A stretch of 64,000 nt of DNA from Phlebiopsis flavidoalba (lineage: Eukaryota > Basidiomycota > Agaricomycetes > Polyporales > Phanerochaetaceae). The position numbers and the translations under genes are program-made. Every line of letters starts with the position of its first letter. Position 1 is the first letter of the stretch. Positions 36,560-47,800 of the stretch are shown piece after piece. The stretch is from positions 3,215,817-3,279,816 of the forward strand of contig JAOCPU010000001.1 of the NCBI GenBank assembly GCA_035772785.1, read 5' to 3'. The notes below the pieces were generated by a model. The model saw only the letters and a program-made list of their open reading frames with translations, searched no databases and had not been told where the DNA came from.

Positions 36560-36953
36560 TCGTAAGGCCCAATCTAGCACACAACGGAAGTAAGTGTCTA
36601 TGCTCGAGGGAACGAGAGCGATATATTGAATACCTAGCACACAACGGAAGTAAGTGCTAGGAGACCGTAAGCATACATGCATACTACAAGTGTAAAGGCG
36701 GAACTTACTCTATGCTCGAGGGAACGAGAGCGATAGAGTAAGGGAAGCGGAATTGATCCCTATATACTGGAGCCGTGCGCACAGACCAGGCTTACATAAC
36801 GTGGGAAAGTAACACGCGAACGGGGGTCGAGTCCATGTGAGCAGGCAAACAAACTACGTACTAAGTCCGCACAAGTGATAAGCGACCATAAGAGACATAC
36901 AAGAGATGAAAAGGAAAACATAGAGTGCCAGGCAACGAGCCATAACTTCAACA
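36560..36953 (-). repeat. 3' LTR of the copia element
   Basis: Reading the minus strand, the polypurine tract GGGGGAG is followed directly by TGTTGAAG, the usual TG start of an LTR, at 36953. A TATA motif (CAGTATATAGGG) lies near 36762. Inside the LTR a 22-bp unit starting TAGCACACAACGG is present twice (36575 and 36632), and a unit containing GCTCGAGGGAACGAGAGCGA is present twice (36601 and 36714). The lower-coordinate end is not fixed, since no second LTR is available for comparison. Confidence 0.65.
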
Positions 36954-36973
36954 CTCCCCCTAGGCGAGATGTC

Positions 36974-37717
36974 CTAAACGAGTCCGAGAGCCTTGGTATG
37001 GCGGATGTGAGCTTCAGCCGGTAAGGACTTGGTGAAAATGTCGGCAGGATTGTCGGTTCCAGGGATGCGGACGAGCTTGACGAGACCGGAGTTGAAGTCT
37101 TCATGAACGGAATGAGCACGGATGCGCGTGTGCTTGGTTCGATGCTTGACGTTTGGTGCTGTTGAAGCATCCACTGCGCTCTTGTTGTCACAGTGCAGAG
37201 AGACCGGGAGTTCGAGTTTGTGTTCGATCTGCTCTGCGAATGCGCGAAGCCAACGGAGTTGAAGGCAGGCTTCATGAGCGGCGAAGTATTCCGAGTCGAA
37301 TGTTGAACCGGCCACGGATTGTTGCTTGCGCGAACGCCAACAGACTGCGCCACGGCCAAGGAAGAACACCCAGCCAGGAGGTAGATAGCGAGTCGTCGAT
37401 GTCGCCAGCGAAGTCGGCGTCGGTGAACCCGGCGAGGTTGTTGACAGAGTCAGAGTGGCCGAGACACAAACGCAGACCGGAAGGTGCCACGAAGGTAGCG
37501 GAGGATGTGGGTGGCAAGGTTAACATGCCGTTCGGAAGGGATTGGATTGGTATTGACAAAGCTTGCTAACAGCGAAGGCAATGTCGGGGCGTGTACCGAG
37601 CATGGCGTACATGAGCGAGCCGAGGATACTGCGGTATTGTTTGATACGAGAGGGTGGGCAGAGAGAGACGTCGTCGGGGTTCTTCATCAGGGAAAAACCC
37701 TCTGCCCTAATTAGCAC
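36974..37717 (-). pseudogene. Copia polyprotein fragment: RT C-terminus and RNase H
   Basis: The reverse transcriptase tail reads [20 protein letters not shown] (about 37570-37635), followed by GFTDADFAGDIDDSLSTS, the RNase H active-site start, near 37375-37430. RNase H continues FFLGRGAVCWRSRKQQSVA, LHCDNKSAVDAS (about 37165-37200), KHTRIRAHSVHEDF and PGTDNPADIFTKSLP, with a stop at 36974-36976. Frame changes near 37370 and 37500 break the frame. Enough of the pol gene is lost that the element cannot be autonomous. Confidence 0.85.
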
Positions 37718-38073
37718 CGTTTAGAGACTAGCGGTATGCTAATCTGTCTAATTGGCCACGAGATACTAGCACACGGCTACTTGACGGCTAATCTTCGCAT
37801 TTTTGTCAAGGATATCATATCTAGTTTGAGATAGAACAGTCAGTGTAAACTTCGATGCATAATATATATGTTCCATACCAAGTGATCACCGTTCACGTTG
37901 TAAGACGCAGGTCAGATTTGCGACCAACTGAGTACTTGCGCCACAGCACAAGCGCCCTCGAGCCCTGTATACATCACCATGATGTCGCACATGACGAAGA
38001 AACTTCAGCCGGAATGGGGTATTTTGCTATAGGAGAGGATATGATTGTTTGAAAACAACTACAGACAATGGTA

Positions 38074-39259
38074 TTAAAAGTAATACTTCCATTCCTCCTC
38101 CAGCGGCGGCGGCCAACGTCCCTCCAACACAGCTTTCTGGTATTCATGCACTGACAGCTGAATCAGCTCCTCGTGCGTTAGATTTTCGCCGCGATGATCG
38201 CGTGCAATTTTCTTGAACATCTGCATTGTGCCAGGGTACTCGCGTGTTGGTCTTGTTCGCGGAAATAAGCCTATCAGAAAAAAAAAACAAAAAGTAGACC
38301 TCGCCAGATCTAGCAAGATCAAAGACTTACCTGCGAGGTCAACTAAGTCGTGCACGGCGAGGACTAGAGTTAATCTTAGGAATGGTAATCTAGCACAGCC
38401 GCGCAAGATCAATCTCACCACGCGCGGCAATATGGAACAAGTATCATCGTGCACGACGGGGTTGTCCATCTTCATCGTGCAAGATATAGCAGTATTTCAT
38501 TAGATTTACTCTTTCTACATTGATAATACCATAAATTCCGTCCTCGCACCAATAAATCACACCATACCATAACTTATAAGTTGGATTACAAAGTATATTG
38601 ATAGCCTGCACAATACTATTACAACGACTACTGGGTATAAAACATACTGTATAAGTAGACAGGCTTACAATTTCCGGAGACGCAGCCGACAGCCTCAAAT
38701 AAGACATCAGCTGTGTTGTAGGTGGACAATTTGGTGCAGCCACTCACAGCTTCGGAGAACAGTTCTTGCGTCGCCGTACATCTAGCAATTGCGTCCGCCG
38801 GCCACTTCGCGCGCATTGTGTCGCGTTGCCCGCAGGCACGACATGCTTGGATAGACATGTCAGTATCATGTATGGATGTCGTCACATGCGTGTATACCCT
38901 CTGGAGCTGAAGCACGAACCTTGTAGGCCTGAAGCCTCGCGTCAGAGCTGCATATATGCGCGTAGAAAGCATTGCAGGAGACTTACCTAAGGTATATGCT
39001 TATGGCCCTTAGTCAACATCTCGGTACGTGACGCATATAGCCACCATTGAGTTGGCGTGTGACCACAGAAATCAGTGTTCTGCCTTGGGGTTCGGGTAGG
39101 GAACGGCACGCACCTGAGCATCGAGATTATCCACATGTATACCTCGGAGCACTTCTCCGTGGGATGAATTCAAGCCATCGAGTCTTTGCTGGGCGATGTA
39201 TACAAAGGCGGCTTGAGTCGGGGGCGGCACGGCAATGGCGTCTGTCTCGGATTGATCAT
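38074..39259 (-). CDS. Unidentified multi-exon protein
   Basis: I do not recognise this gene. The last two exons are convincing: VVRLILRGCARLPFLRLTLV and LAVHDLVDLA, a GTAAGT donor, an acceptor after a T-rich tract near 38279, then GLFPRTRPTREYPGTMQMFK and a C-terminus PPPLEEEWKYYF with a stop at 38074-38076. Upstream on the same strand, NYDQSETDAIAVPPPTQAAF (about 39200-39255) and SIQACRACGQRDTMRAKWPA (about 38795-38855) look like earlier exons of the same gene. ATG at 39257-39259 is the nearest start but is out of frame with the better frame, again suggesting an indel. A pyrimidine-rich promoter lies upstream (39290-39420 read on minus). Confidence 0.4.
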
Positions 39260-39275
39260 AGTTAGAGAGGGACAA

Positions 39276-40001
39276 GGGTAGGCAGCAGTCGAGAGATTGT
39301 GGGATTAAGAGATGAAGAGGATGAGATGAAGAAAAAATGCAAGGGACTTGATGTCAAGACGGGACGACGGCGGTGGTGGTTGGGGGGAGAGAAGAGTCAG
39401 GGCGCAACCTTCTCCTTGAGGGTCTCTATATACCAGTCCCCTTGACAGGCTTCCCACGGTTGCGCTCCAAGGGAGACGACAGCGGCATCGCAACGACCAA
39501 TAGCATTGTCTGAATAACAGCTTTGGGGGAAGGACATTGAGATGGTCGAAGACAAGTCTGCAGTTTCTTGCCAAGTTAGAGTTCGCGAGCCAGTGACGTG
39601 CGGATCAGACCCGGAGCGCTCATGGTACGAGCTGCGGGGCTTTCACCTGCCTCATGAATTGAGTTTATCTCGCAATATCATCGCCTACCGTGCAGGGCAC
39701 GCGATATTCTAGCAATATTAAGCCTCTCTCCCGCACGCTTAACTATTCCATCTCCTGCCGCACGCGACTTTACCAGGTCTATCTTGACCTATCCCTGTCT
39801 TGCACGACGAAGTTGATTCGCACCCAATCTCGCATGACCTTGGTAGGTCTTCATTTGTTTTTTTTTCTGATGCCTTCGGTCGGTCGGGGTCGTCACTTGG
39901 TGGGATGAAGTAATCGGGCTGCGCGTCCCACCGCCTAGAACCTCGAACATATCAGTCATCGACTCGCATTTATCTAGAAAGAATCAGCTCACTTTCGAGC
40001 C
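39276..40001. other. Intergenic stretch
   Basis: I see no gene. The first part is the pyrimidine-rich (minus-strand) upstream region of the gene ending at 38074. The middle contains overlapping short frames only. The last 100 bp form the 3' flank of the minus-strand gene ending at 40002. Confidence 0.4.
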
Positions 40002-41359
40002 TCAGATGTGGGCAGCAGTCACTGGTGCCGCTACCGTGACTGCCGTGGCCGCGTTAGGCTGGGGCTCCTTCAGTATCTTGGACAGGTCCATGGCGACAAG
40101 GGGCTCGCTTCTGACTTCGACTGCGCACCTTGAGCACAGAACCATCAGGTTCGATACGATGGTGCAATCGCACGGCCGGCAAGCGTGCGTCCGAGTCGAA
40201 TTCCTGCTTGCATCGTCGGAGGCAGCGGCCTCTGTCACATCGGGGCCGATGTTGACTTCAGGTTCAAGATTCTTGAAGTGACGGGGCCTAACCCCGCGGC
40301 CATCGAGGTGGCCAACGTTTACTGGTTGTTGTAGACTTGTTGGTCGCTGCATCAGTGGTGCCCGATGCTGCGATCCGAGTCGGCTAGTTGCGGCCGCCGC
40401 CGCCCCGAGGTTGTGTCGTTTGCAGAGTCGATGACTTGCAATCGGAGTCCGGGGGCTGGAAGATCACTTTCATCTTGGACTTCCCGCGCGCTTGCGTTTC
40501 TGGCCTTGAAGGCGCACTGGAGCTCGTGGCGACGACTCGGACGAGGTTATCGTGACCGATCGTCGTCCCAATCCGTCCGCAGTTTTCGCGTCCCTGTCAG
40601 CGTAGGTATCGGGACGGTCCACGTCTGCGAACAGTACAATGTGGTTAGAATATCAATTGATACTCTAGAGCTAAGTGCATTGCGACGCACCTTTTTTTTC
40701 TGCTGCAGGTACACTCACAACCGCATGACTTGGACGCTTTTTTTTTCGGAGTCACCTTCAAGGCTCTTACCAACCCCGGACTCCCCTGCTCATCTGTATC
40801 TCCCTCCATAAATGCCGTGGAGCGTGCATCCAAGGTTTCACTTGGATCACTTAGGTTACATTCGTTCAACTTGTTGTCGGAGTCGTGGTTGGTGCTGTCG
40901 TCCACCAGTCCGATATAAATCCGCGAAGAGGCCCGCCACATACTGGGAGTCGGATGTTTGGGAGTCAAAACCGCCTCCTTTGGTGCGAACAGTCTGATGA
41001 TAGCTGTAATCAGCAACAACGACACTCAATAATTAGAACAACAGAGTGCGCACAGGCTGAAGTCGTAGTCAGCTTGTTGGCGGCACGGTCGAGTTCTTGC
41101 AAAATCATAGGCGCCCACGTTATCGTGAACGTGAATGTCCTGAGACGGCAGGTATTCATCGGACTCATACCCACTGCTGCAGGCATTTTGCGGTCGCCGA
41201 GGAACGAGCACGTAGATGAGTGCAGAAGAGGATCGCAACAAGATTTGATACGTGCACCGGTGGAGTTGAAAACTGATCTGACTTGCATTTAGTTGGCCCA
41301 TCATTAGTCTTGCTAGTCTTTGCTAGCTTTGCTAGTTTAGATATAGGTGCTACGTGCAT
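40002..41359 (-). CDS. Unidentified lysine- and serine-rich protein with a Cys cluster
   Basis: The ATG at 41357-41359 starts MHVAPISKLAKLAKTSKTND. Further exons, in changing frames, give an acidic stretch (GYESDEYLPSQDIHVHDN near 41130-41185), VDDSTNHDSDNKLNECN (about 40845-40895), and KVTPKKKASKSCGCECTCSR (about 40700-40760). A GTGCGT donor at about 40690 and CGCAG acceptor near 40626 bound an intron. The last exon encodes NIGPDVTEAAASDDASRNST and ends PVTAAHI at 40002-40004. The mix of acidic, lysine-rich and cysteine-rich parts suggests a nuclear or chromatin-associated protein, but that is inference only. Confidence 0.4.
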
Positions 41360-41370
41360 CTGCGTGATTA

Positions 41371-41722
41371 AAACACTGTACCATAGGTATGACGATCAGT
41401 GAAACTATTTACAAAAACGTATCGCATAGGTCCATAACGTTAGCACTCGTCCACTCCGAAGGGACAACCTGCCCGAAGGATGGGTACACATGCATACTAC
41501 GCTTCGTATGTTTTCTACGGCACAATGTCCACCTGACGGTATCCATGTCGCATTGATTTCATGACCTTGTAGAGTCCATGTAGGGGCTCGGGCACATGTG
41601 TAAATGGCGTGAACCACTCGACGTAGGCCAAATAGGACGGTGTTTGTGCCGCGAGGGAATATCGCATCAACATGGCGCTCAGGGATCGTGGAATATAACC
41701 TTTACACGTCCGAGTCGATACC
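41371..41722 (-). pseudogene. Plavaka transposase, C-terminal exon (separated)
   Basis: Read on minus, the exon begins right after an acceptor ACATAG (41723-41728) with YRLGRVKVIFHDP. It continues YLAYVEWFTPFTHVPEPLHG, LYKVMKSMRHGYRQVDIVP, VENIRSVVC, PSEWTSANVMDLCDTF and ends VNSFTDRHTYGTVF with a stop near 41371. This is the typical C-terminal domain of Plavaka-family (CACTA-related) transposases of mushrooms. Two small frame changes occur. The exon starts in the phase that the main Plavaka fragment at 55746 requires, so the two are parts of one gene now 14 kb apart. Confidence 0.8.
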
Positions 41723-41748
41723 CTATGTGAGCCATTGGCTTAGGGTTG

Positions 41749-41830
41749 ATGCATCAACCAGTTGGGATCATCCGGCGCGCTTTATGCAAAATCATTGAGG
41801 TATGGCCCTCAGGTGCGTTTTATGCATCAA
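41749..41830 (+). repeat. Left terminal inverted repeat of the 14-kb element
   Basis: Boxes ATGCATCAA at 41749, ATGCAAA at 41784 and ATGCATCAA at 41822. The first box sits in the perfect palindrome GGTTGATGCATCAACC (41744-41759). Repeated boxes of this sort near an element end are typical of transposase binding sites. Confidence 0.65.
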
Positions 41831-42224
41831 CCACCTCCTTCGGGTGTGAATCACACTGCCCAAAGTGGTATACACCCTCTGAAAGGTTCCCATGGTTCAT
41901 ACTCTGCAATACAAGAGCGTTCGAAACCGTTGTTCGGGGGCATTGCCGGGGCCGCGCCACCAGGCTGAGAGTCCCGAAAAGGCAGTTCGATCAAAATCCG
42001 CGCCGCCTGGGAGCTCCCAGGCCCCAGCAGCTTTTTGCCCCCCTGCTAGCAGTCCCTCGCCCCCGGAAGGCCGTCCTAAGGCTTTGGAAGAGGTAAGCGT
42101 ACCTACTAACGCTTCTAGTGCCCTTGCGTGCTCCAATTCTACCCACCAGACCGGCCTACATTTTGCGCGCCGGCTCTACACCTGCATCCCGCGCCACCTC
42201 GGCGCTGCAGCTCACGCCCTTTGC

Positions 42225-43030
42225 GGTCGCTCCTGGGCTCTGGTAAGCTAGCGTCGGACTACATAGCAGTGATACTAACCTAGACACAGCTCTACAGCGG
42301 TGTCGGGCTCTGATTCGCTTGCCAGATCTGCCTCGTGCTTGCGCGCCGGCGCTGCGCCTGCGCCCGCGCCGCCTCGGCGCTGTAGCTCACGCTCTCGGCG
42401 GCCGCTCCTGGGCTCCGGTGTAAGCCATGGCCGTGACTTGTGCAAGGGTTCCGCTTATGCCTACTTCATTCCGCAGCACCACTGGGCCCGAATAGTATGC
42501 TTCATGCGCTCAGACGCGCTGGCGCTGGCCCTGCGCGCGCCCTCGATACTGAGGTCGGCTCGCGGCCTCAGCAGCTGTCCCTGGGCTCTGGTACGTTGTG
42601 TCAAGGTAGTATGAGGTAAGTAAACTTACTCATGCGTGGCTTTATAGGCCCTGATAGGTTTGCATCGCCCGTTATGCACTTGCGCACGACCTCGGCCAGC
42701 GTTGGCCACTCGCACCCGCTTGCATACCGCCCCGCGGGCTTTCACCAGCACGGCGCCCTACACGCCCTCGCTACTCAAAGATGTTGGCGACGGCGACATT
42801 GTGCGGACAACGGCAGCCCCACAGGCCGTTTCGTGCCGTCTGCGCGGGCCCTCGGGGCCGTCGCTCGTGCCCGCTTGCATACCACCCCCCCGGCTTTCAC
42901 CAGCACGGCCCCCCTACGCGCCCTCGTTACTCAACGATATTGGCGATGGCAACATTCTGCGGACAACGGCAGCCCCACAGGCCGTTTCGTGCCGTCTGCG
43001 TGCCCTCGGGGCCGTTGCTCGTGCCCGCTC
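42225..43030. repeat. Two families of GC-rich tandem repeats
   Basis: A 155-bp unit is present twice in tandem (about 42716-42870 and 42871-43025); shared blocks include CTTTCACCAGCACGGC and GCGGACAACGGCAGCCCCAC. Just upstream, a looser repeat with the block CTCCTGGGCTCTGGTA recurs near 42229, 42405 and 42578, a period of about 175 bp. Open frames through the region give alanine/proline/arginine-rich peptides with no family resemblance, so I regard it as non-coding. Confidence 0.7.
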
Positions 43031-43856
43031 GTGCCCCGCTTGTACCCGCTCGCGCCCGTTTGCATTCCGCACCCGCGTTTAGCCCCGCGGCGCATTTCAG
43101 ATCTTCTTGTATGCGTACATAGTATAATATAGACTATGCCAGCTCTACGGAATGCTCAGTGCCCGCCTAGGGCGGAATGAGACGGCCGGTTCGGCCTCGT
43201 TTACCCATTTCACCGCAGCGCGCGGAGCCCCCTACCAGGCTACAGCGCGGCACTTGGCACGCAGTCCGGGTAGTTTCAGCATGTTAATAATTGTAAAAAG
43301 CGGACAAACGGGTCCTTGTTTGGACCAACGTTACCGCTTGGGCTCGATAGGGCCTTGTACTACTTCCCGCGGCTTGGTCTGCTACAACTAGCACAGGTGT
43401 TTACCGTGCTCTGGCACGCATACTGTACTCTTGTGATCTGATTGTACATGTATTAGATGTAACTTCATTACTCATTACTCTTGCATGGAGGCACACTTGG
43501 CCACACTTCCGGAGACCCTTTCATCAGGTAGGCAAAGTAAGCATACCCCATCCCCAGAACAGCTATAGCTTCCAAATATTTTGTGTCAGCACTTCAGACA
43601 TCTCGGAATAAATCTATGCTACACGCTCTGGCAACGCTGCCCACCCACGAGCCTATGCGTGACCCGTTGCTTTAAATGAACGCGATTCGAACCAGAGATC
43701 ACGTGACACACGAGCTCTCACACAACGTCTAAGTCCCTCGTTATCACTGTTCTCAACTGCTTGATGCATCAACCCACGCAAGAGCCCGAATTATGACCAT
43801 AGCATATGAAAACCAAGGCAACAGACATTAAGTAACTAACACATTACTTATTACTA
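43031..43856. other. 3' flank of the KDZ gene inside the element
   Basis: No gene recognised. It contains another copy of the palindrome TTGATGCATCAA at 43763-43774, the same sequence as at the left terminus of the element. The flanking bases CAGTTGAGA match the left end (CAGTTGGGA) when read on minus. Confidence 0.4.
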
Positions 43857-46800
43857 CTATAAGACACCGTCATCCTCCTCCTCCGACGCCAAGTTCTCGT
43901 CCTCATCCTCTGAATCCTTCAGTTCCGCGACGTGCACATCATCGATATCGTTCCGCGAGGTTTTCAGCACCTTCGTCCACCGACGCGCGTGCCTCTCTGA
44001 CGGCGGTAGGTGGCGTTCGCCATATGGGTGTCAAACTTGGCCCTAAGTGCTCGTTCGGTGTTGTAGCGCGTGATGCGGCGTACGCGGCGGCCCCTTCTGC
44101 GACGAGGGGATTGGTCTTGAGACTGAAGGACTGGCCCTCGTATCGGTCCCACTTCAGCGCGGTCTTCTCGAGGTATACAAGGGTGCGCCGCTTCTCTGCC
44201 TGGACAAACACAACCTCTTCACGATAGCGTTCTTTGCGAGAGCGTTGCCTTGAGATATTCGACGCGGAGGGCTTGACAGAGAACGAGCATTAGCCATGGA
44301 TCACAAGAGCGGGCCTAGAATGAACGCACCGTCATTGAGCCCCTGTATACCACTCGCATCGCCCTCGCTATCCGCACCCATCCAGACCCATGACAGCGTC
44401 CGCTTCCCCTCAGACGTCCCGACACCGACGACCTCGTCGTCTCCTCGAAGGGTGGCAACGTCCTTGTCGTTCAAGGTCTGCCAGCGCTGTTGCCAGGGCC
44501 CAGGACCGGATAGTTTGAGTTTGGCGGCGTGAGCGGCGCGGGAAAGGTACTTGTCCACGCACGCAGGGCCGTAATCTTGGTCTCGTTCTATTCAATCTTT
44601 TGTCGGGCACGGGTGTTCGGTCCCTGATGTCTGATATGTCTGTCCTTGAAGTTAACGAGTCGCGATCGGATGTGCAGATGAATGCGGAGCCGGTCTAAGC
44701 TGTCCCGCAGCTGACCCTCGCGAAGGCGGACTTCCATATTTGCGAGACCACTGACACATGAGAAGCGTTCAGTGGGACTGAGCTGGTGAGGGAGAAACAG
44801 CGGTTGCGTCTCTGGGAGGTCGATGCTTTCGAGGTCTGCCGCGGATCGCGGTGGGGTATTGGATGGACCTGGAGACGTGAGGGCTTGGCGATGCTGGGCG
44901 AGTTTGACGGTGACACACGGCATGTAAATATATTGTACTAATCGAATGGTGTTAAGATGGTGGCGAAGAGATGCGCGTTTGGCGATGGCTTCCGTAGTCT
45001 GTTGCGGTGTCCCATTCATGTTGGTCGGGTATTTGGCTCGGAATTTGCGTCTGCAAATGTATGAGTATGTACTACAAGTGCGAGCAAATATGGCCTTACA
45101 CACTCACTGCTTGTCCTCGAGGTCGAGAAGTGGTAGCGTGTAGCGAGCATTGCTGCCGGCGTCACTTCATGTAGCGTGACCTGGGTCTCGCTCTTGTCTT
45201 GCTCCTCGACGGCGAGCTGTAGGCGGATCTCGGCCTCACTCATCCCTGTGAGATTCATATGTTATCGACCTATGCATGCTGTGGCTGATGAACACTCTCA
45301 CCTGTGGACTTCCAATAGTAGGGATCGGGGAGACTCGGGTCGGCCTCGTAGGCAAGAATGAGGGCATCCCACTGGGCTACGTGAGACGGCTGTAGCTCTG
45401 CAACGAAGCTCTGATACAGGCGGTCGAATTTGACGAAGGCACGCGACCGCAGTACGCTCGCGTTTGTCGAGGGAGGACCCTAGCTTAACGTCAGGTAATG
45501 GAATGACAGAGCACCATGTAACTCACCAAGAGCGACGTATTTCTCTTCGTTATGGTACTCGAAGTGATCCTCTAAGGTCTCTTCTCGAGATCCGGGGGCC
45601 CATTTCGCGCGTGCTAGCGGCAAGAGTGTTGAAGCGTGACCAAGTGCGCTCGATCTCTTCGCCATCGGTCCGCCCAACTCCGGGCATGAAGTTGAGCGAG
45701 TATTTGTGTGTGGTCTAGCTCCCTGTGCCCGTTGAAGTGATATTTTGGGATGACGTATCGCACGTTGCCCTCAGGAAGTTCGACTTGCAGGTGGGATGGG
45801 AGCATCGATTATACGTTCTAGCAGCCGGCGTGCCCACTGGCACATGATGTCGTACGAGAGCACAAGGTTGAGCTTCTTAGCGAGGTTGCGAATGGCTGAC
45901 ATGAGGATCCAATCGATGTTGCAGTACCTATGATCGACGTGAGCGGGGGTCGGATGTACTCGGGGAGGCGGAGTTCAGGCATACCTTTCGCCTTTCTGTA
46001 AGTTGCCGACGCCGTTTGGTAGGACGAATCCGTGTCGGGCATCAATGGCCATGGCAACGCCGGTGGTGGCGTAACTTTGAAGGACTTGTTCGCGTTGAGT
46101 AGGGCGGCAAAGCCGGTGCATGTACTTATCTACATGATCATCAGGGATATGAACTGCAATACGGAATTTAATACTTACATCTTGTTGGTCGGCATGTTTG
46201 AGGCAATGCGCCCGGTATTCTTCGCCTTCAACAAAATACGCCCAGCCCGACGACAGCGAGGGGTCGCGGGCCACGCTGGAAACAGCGCGCCTCTTCAGTC
46301 GGAAGTTTGCGTCGATGGCTACGAAAGTTTGTGTATACAAAGCTAAGAGGGTATTCAGCAAAGGACATGTAATCCGGTTTGAGTATCAACACATACCTCA
46401 GATCCGCTGACATAGTATCCCAGTTCTCTGAAGGTTGACACCTTCTTGCGGGCATGCTGGGCACCGCGTACACAGGTCGCCGCTCTTTGTGGCCATGACA
46501 CCGCCTTCTTCATGGCCACGGCCAGCGCGTTTGAGTAGTTGGAGGTGGCGCCATTCGCGCATGTCCCATGCGCAGGAACGGTTTGAGGCGATCCTGCAGG
46601 TGGATGAGCTGGAGTGGTGGACCAGAACACTCAACACTCACCACTCCTTTTTGTAACCTCGCCCTGTCAGTCATCTTCTCCAGTGCGACGTAGAAGCCGT
46701 ATGCAGTGATCTTGCTCTGGAGGGTGAGCAGGTGGAAGGCGTCGAGGAGGCGGAAGCTACAACACGTCGTGGGGTCGTCAAGGGTCGCGGGGTAGAGCTC

Positions 46801-47800
46801 GTGTCGTAGTAGTTGCTGAACACGTGTTCCGGCTTCAATTTGTTGATTGCACTCGCAAGAATTGCAGGGTAAGGGGATGGAAAGCCGTTGGTGTGCATTA
46901 CTAGGAATGCTCGTGGAGCCAACGCAGGCGTCGGACAGAACTCTCCACGCCGGTGACCGAGCTGTATGACGAGTCCGATGGACTGAAGTGTCAGTGTTGT
47001 TGCTTCGAAGAATTTTCCGTTCCACCGCTACAGCCGCTGATCAGTAAAGAACTCGTCACACGAGAGCATGCGTACCTCGATGCGGTGGAAAGGATGTGCA
47101 GCGTGTGCATCGATGGCAGCACGAAGTGCACAACACTGCACCACCCACACAATCTCTACAACGATACTCGGGAATGGCTGGTGATGACGTGTCACAGTGG
47201 GCGCATTTCTGGCGATTGAAGCCGCGCCATCCATCCAGACGTAATAGTTCATCGAGGAACATATCGCGTTGTCGCGCCCAGTCGAGGAGAACACGGTCGT
47301 GAACCTGATAGTGTTGTGAGTCCATGGGATGTACTACATGTAGACGTGTATGGTTGACTTACCAGAGTGGCGAAAGTCTTCTCACGCAGTGGGTGCAACA
47401 GGCTGAGACGTCGGCGACAGGCTTGCGTCGAGCTCGGGAGGACTTGTCGTGTTGTCTGCCATGGAAGCGTCCTCGACAACGTTGGGATTCCACGGAAAGT
47501 TGGAATCGCGTAGAAGAAGACACGCTGGCACGGTGGGAGGGGGTGCCGGGGCAGACTTGACTCACACGGCTGATACGATCGGCCATCCTCGGAGACTTCG
47601 TTCAAGTGAGCTGTCGCAGTCCGCGGTTGAATATCTTCCTTGCGCAAAGAGAAGATGATTTGGAGCGTCTTCACCACGTCTCCTCTTCTTCTATCGCCAT
47701 TGTTGTCTGAGGGAGCTGAAGGAGCAAGTGTTGTCGGGGCGACTTTGGGGGTGAGGTCGAGTGGGGCAGCGGTGTTTCGAAATGAGTGTCAGCGCCTCAT
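43857..47800 (-). CDS. KDZ-superfamily transposase (Kyakuja-Dileera-Zisupton)
   Basis: A DNA transposase of the KDZ superfamily with an RNase H-fold core, presumed to mobilise the surrounding element. Reading on minus: HLNEVSEDGR (about 47590), a cysteine cluster CAHCD...YRCRDC...LCTSCC (about 47120-47210) of the CxC2 type, RVQQLLRHELYPATLDDPTT (about 46770-46830), LQSKITAYGFYVALEKMTD, WRHLQLLKRAGRGH (about 46510-46555), AIDANFRLKRR (about 46295-46325, first catalytic aspartate region), LVLSYDIMCQWARRLLE (about 45830-45880), IPKYHFNGH (about 45733-45757), GVGRTDGEEIERTWSRFNTL (about 45625-45685, the family hallmark), MGPGSREETLEDHF, PGPWQQRW and SEGKRTLSWVW (about 44380-44410). The tail is acidic (SEDEDENLASEEEDDG) and stops at 43857-43859. 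Several introns and some frame changes are present, and the start is not resolved; the protein is about 1,000 residues, normal for the family. Confidence 0.88.

Larger units (their letters stand above)
36560..37717 (-). mobile_element. 5'-truncated Ty1/copia LTR retrotransposon
   Basis: The element reads on the minus strand: the end of the reverse transcriptase, the RNase H domain, a polypurine tract (about 36955-36964) and one LTR. Coding homology begins abruptly near 37717, so integrase, protease, gag and the 5' LTR are missing. No target duplication can be assigned because only one end is present. Confidence 0.8.

Noticed and set aside
42300..43132. Several overlapping plus-strand frames over 100 codons
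   Set aside because: They run through the 155-bp tandem repeat in different frames, are arginine/proline/alanine-rich, and show no family resemblance.
43680..43710. GATTCGAACC, resembling the T-arm of a tRNA on the minus strand
   Set aside because: The flanking bases do not form a five-base-pair T stem and no anticodon arm or acceptor stem can be drawn around it.
41747..43775. A stand-alone 2-kb element bounded by the two TTGATGCATCAA palindromes as the main explanation of the insertion
   Set aside because: The inner boxes at 41784 and 41822 have their matching partners at 55.6 kb, not at 43.7 kb, and the Plavaka halves bracket the full 14 kb. It is kept as a weaker alternative.
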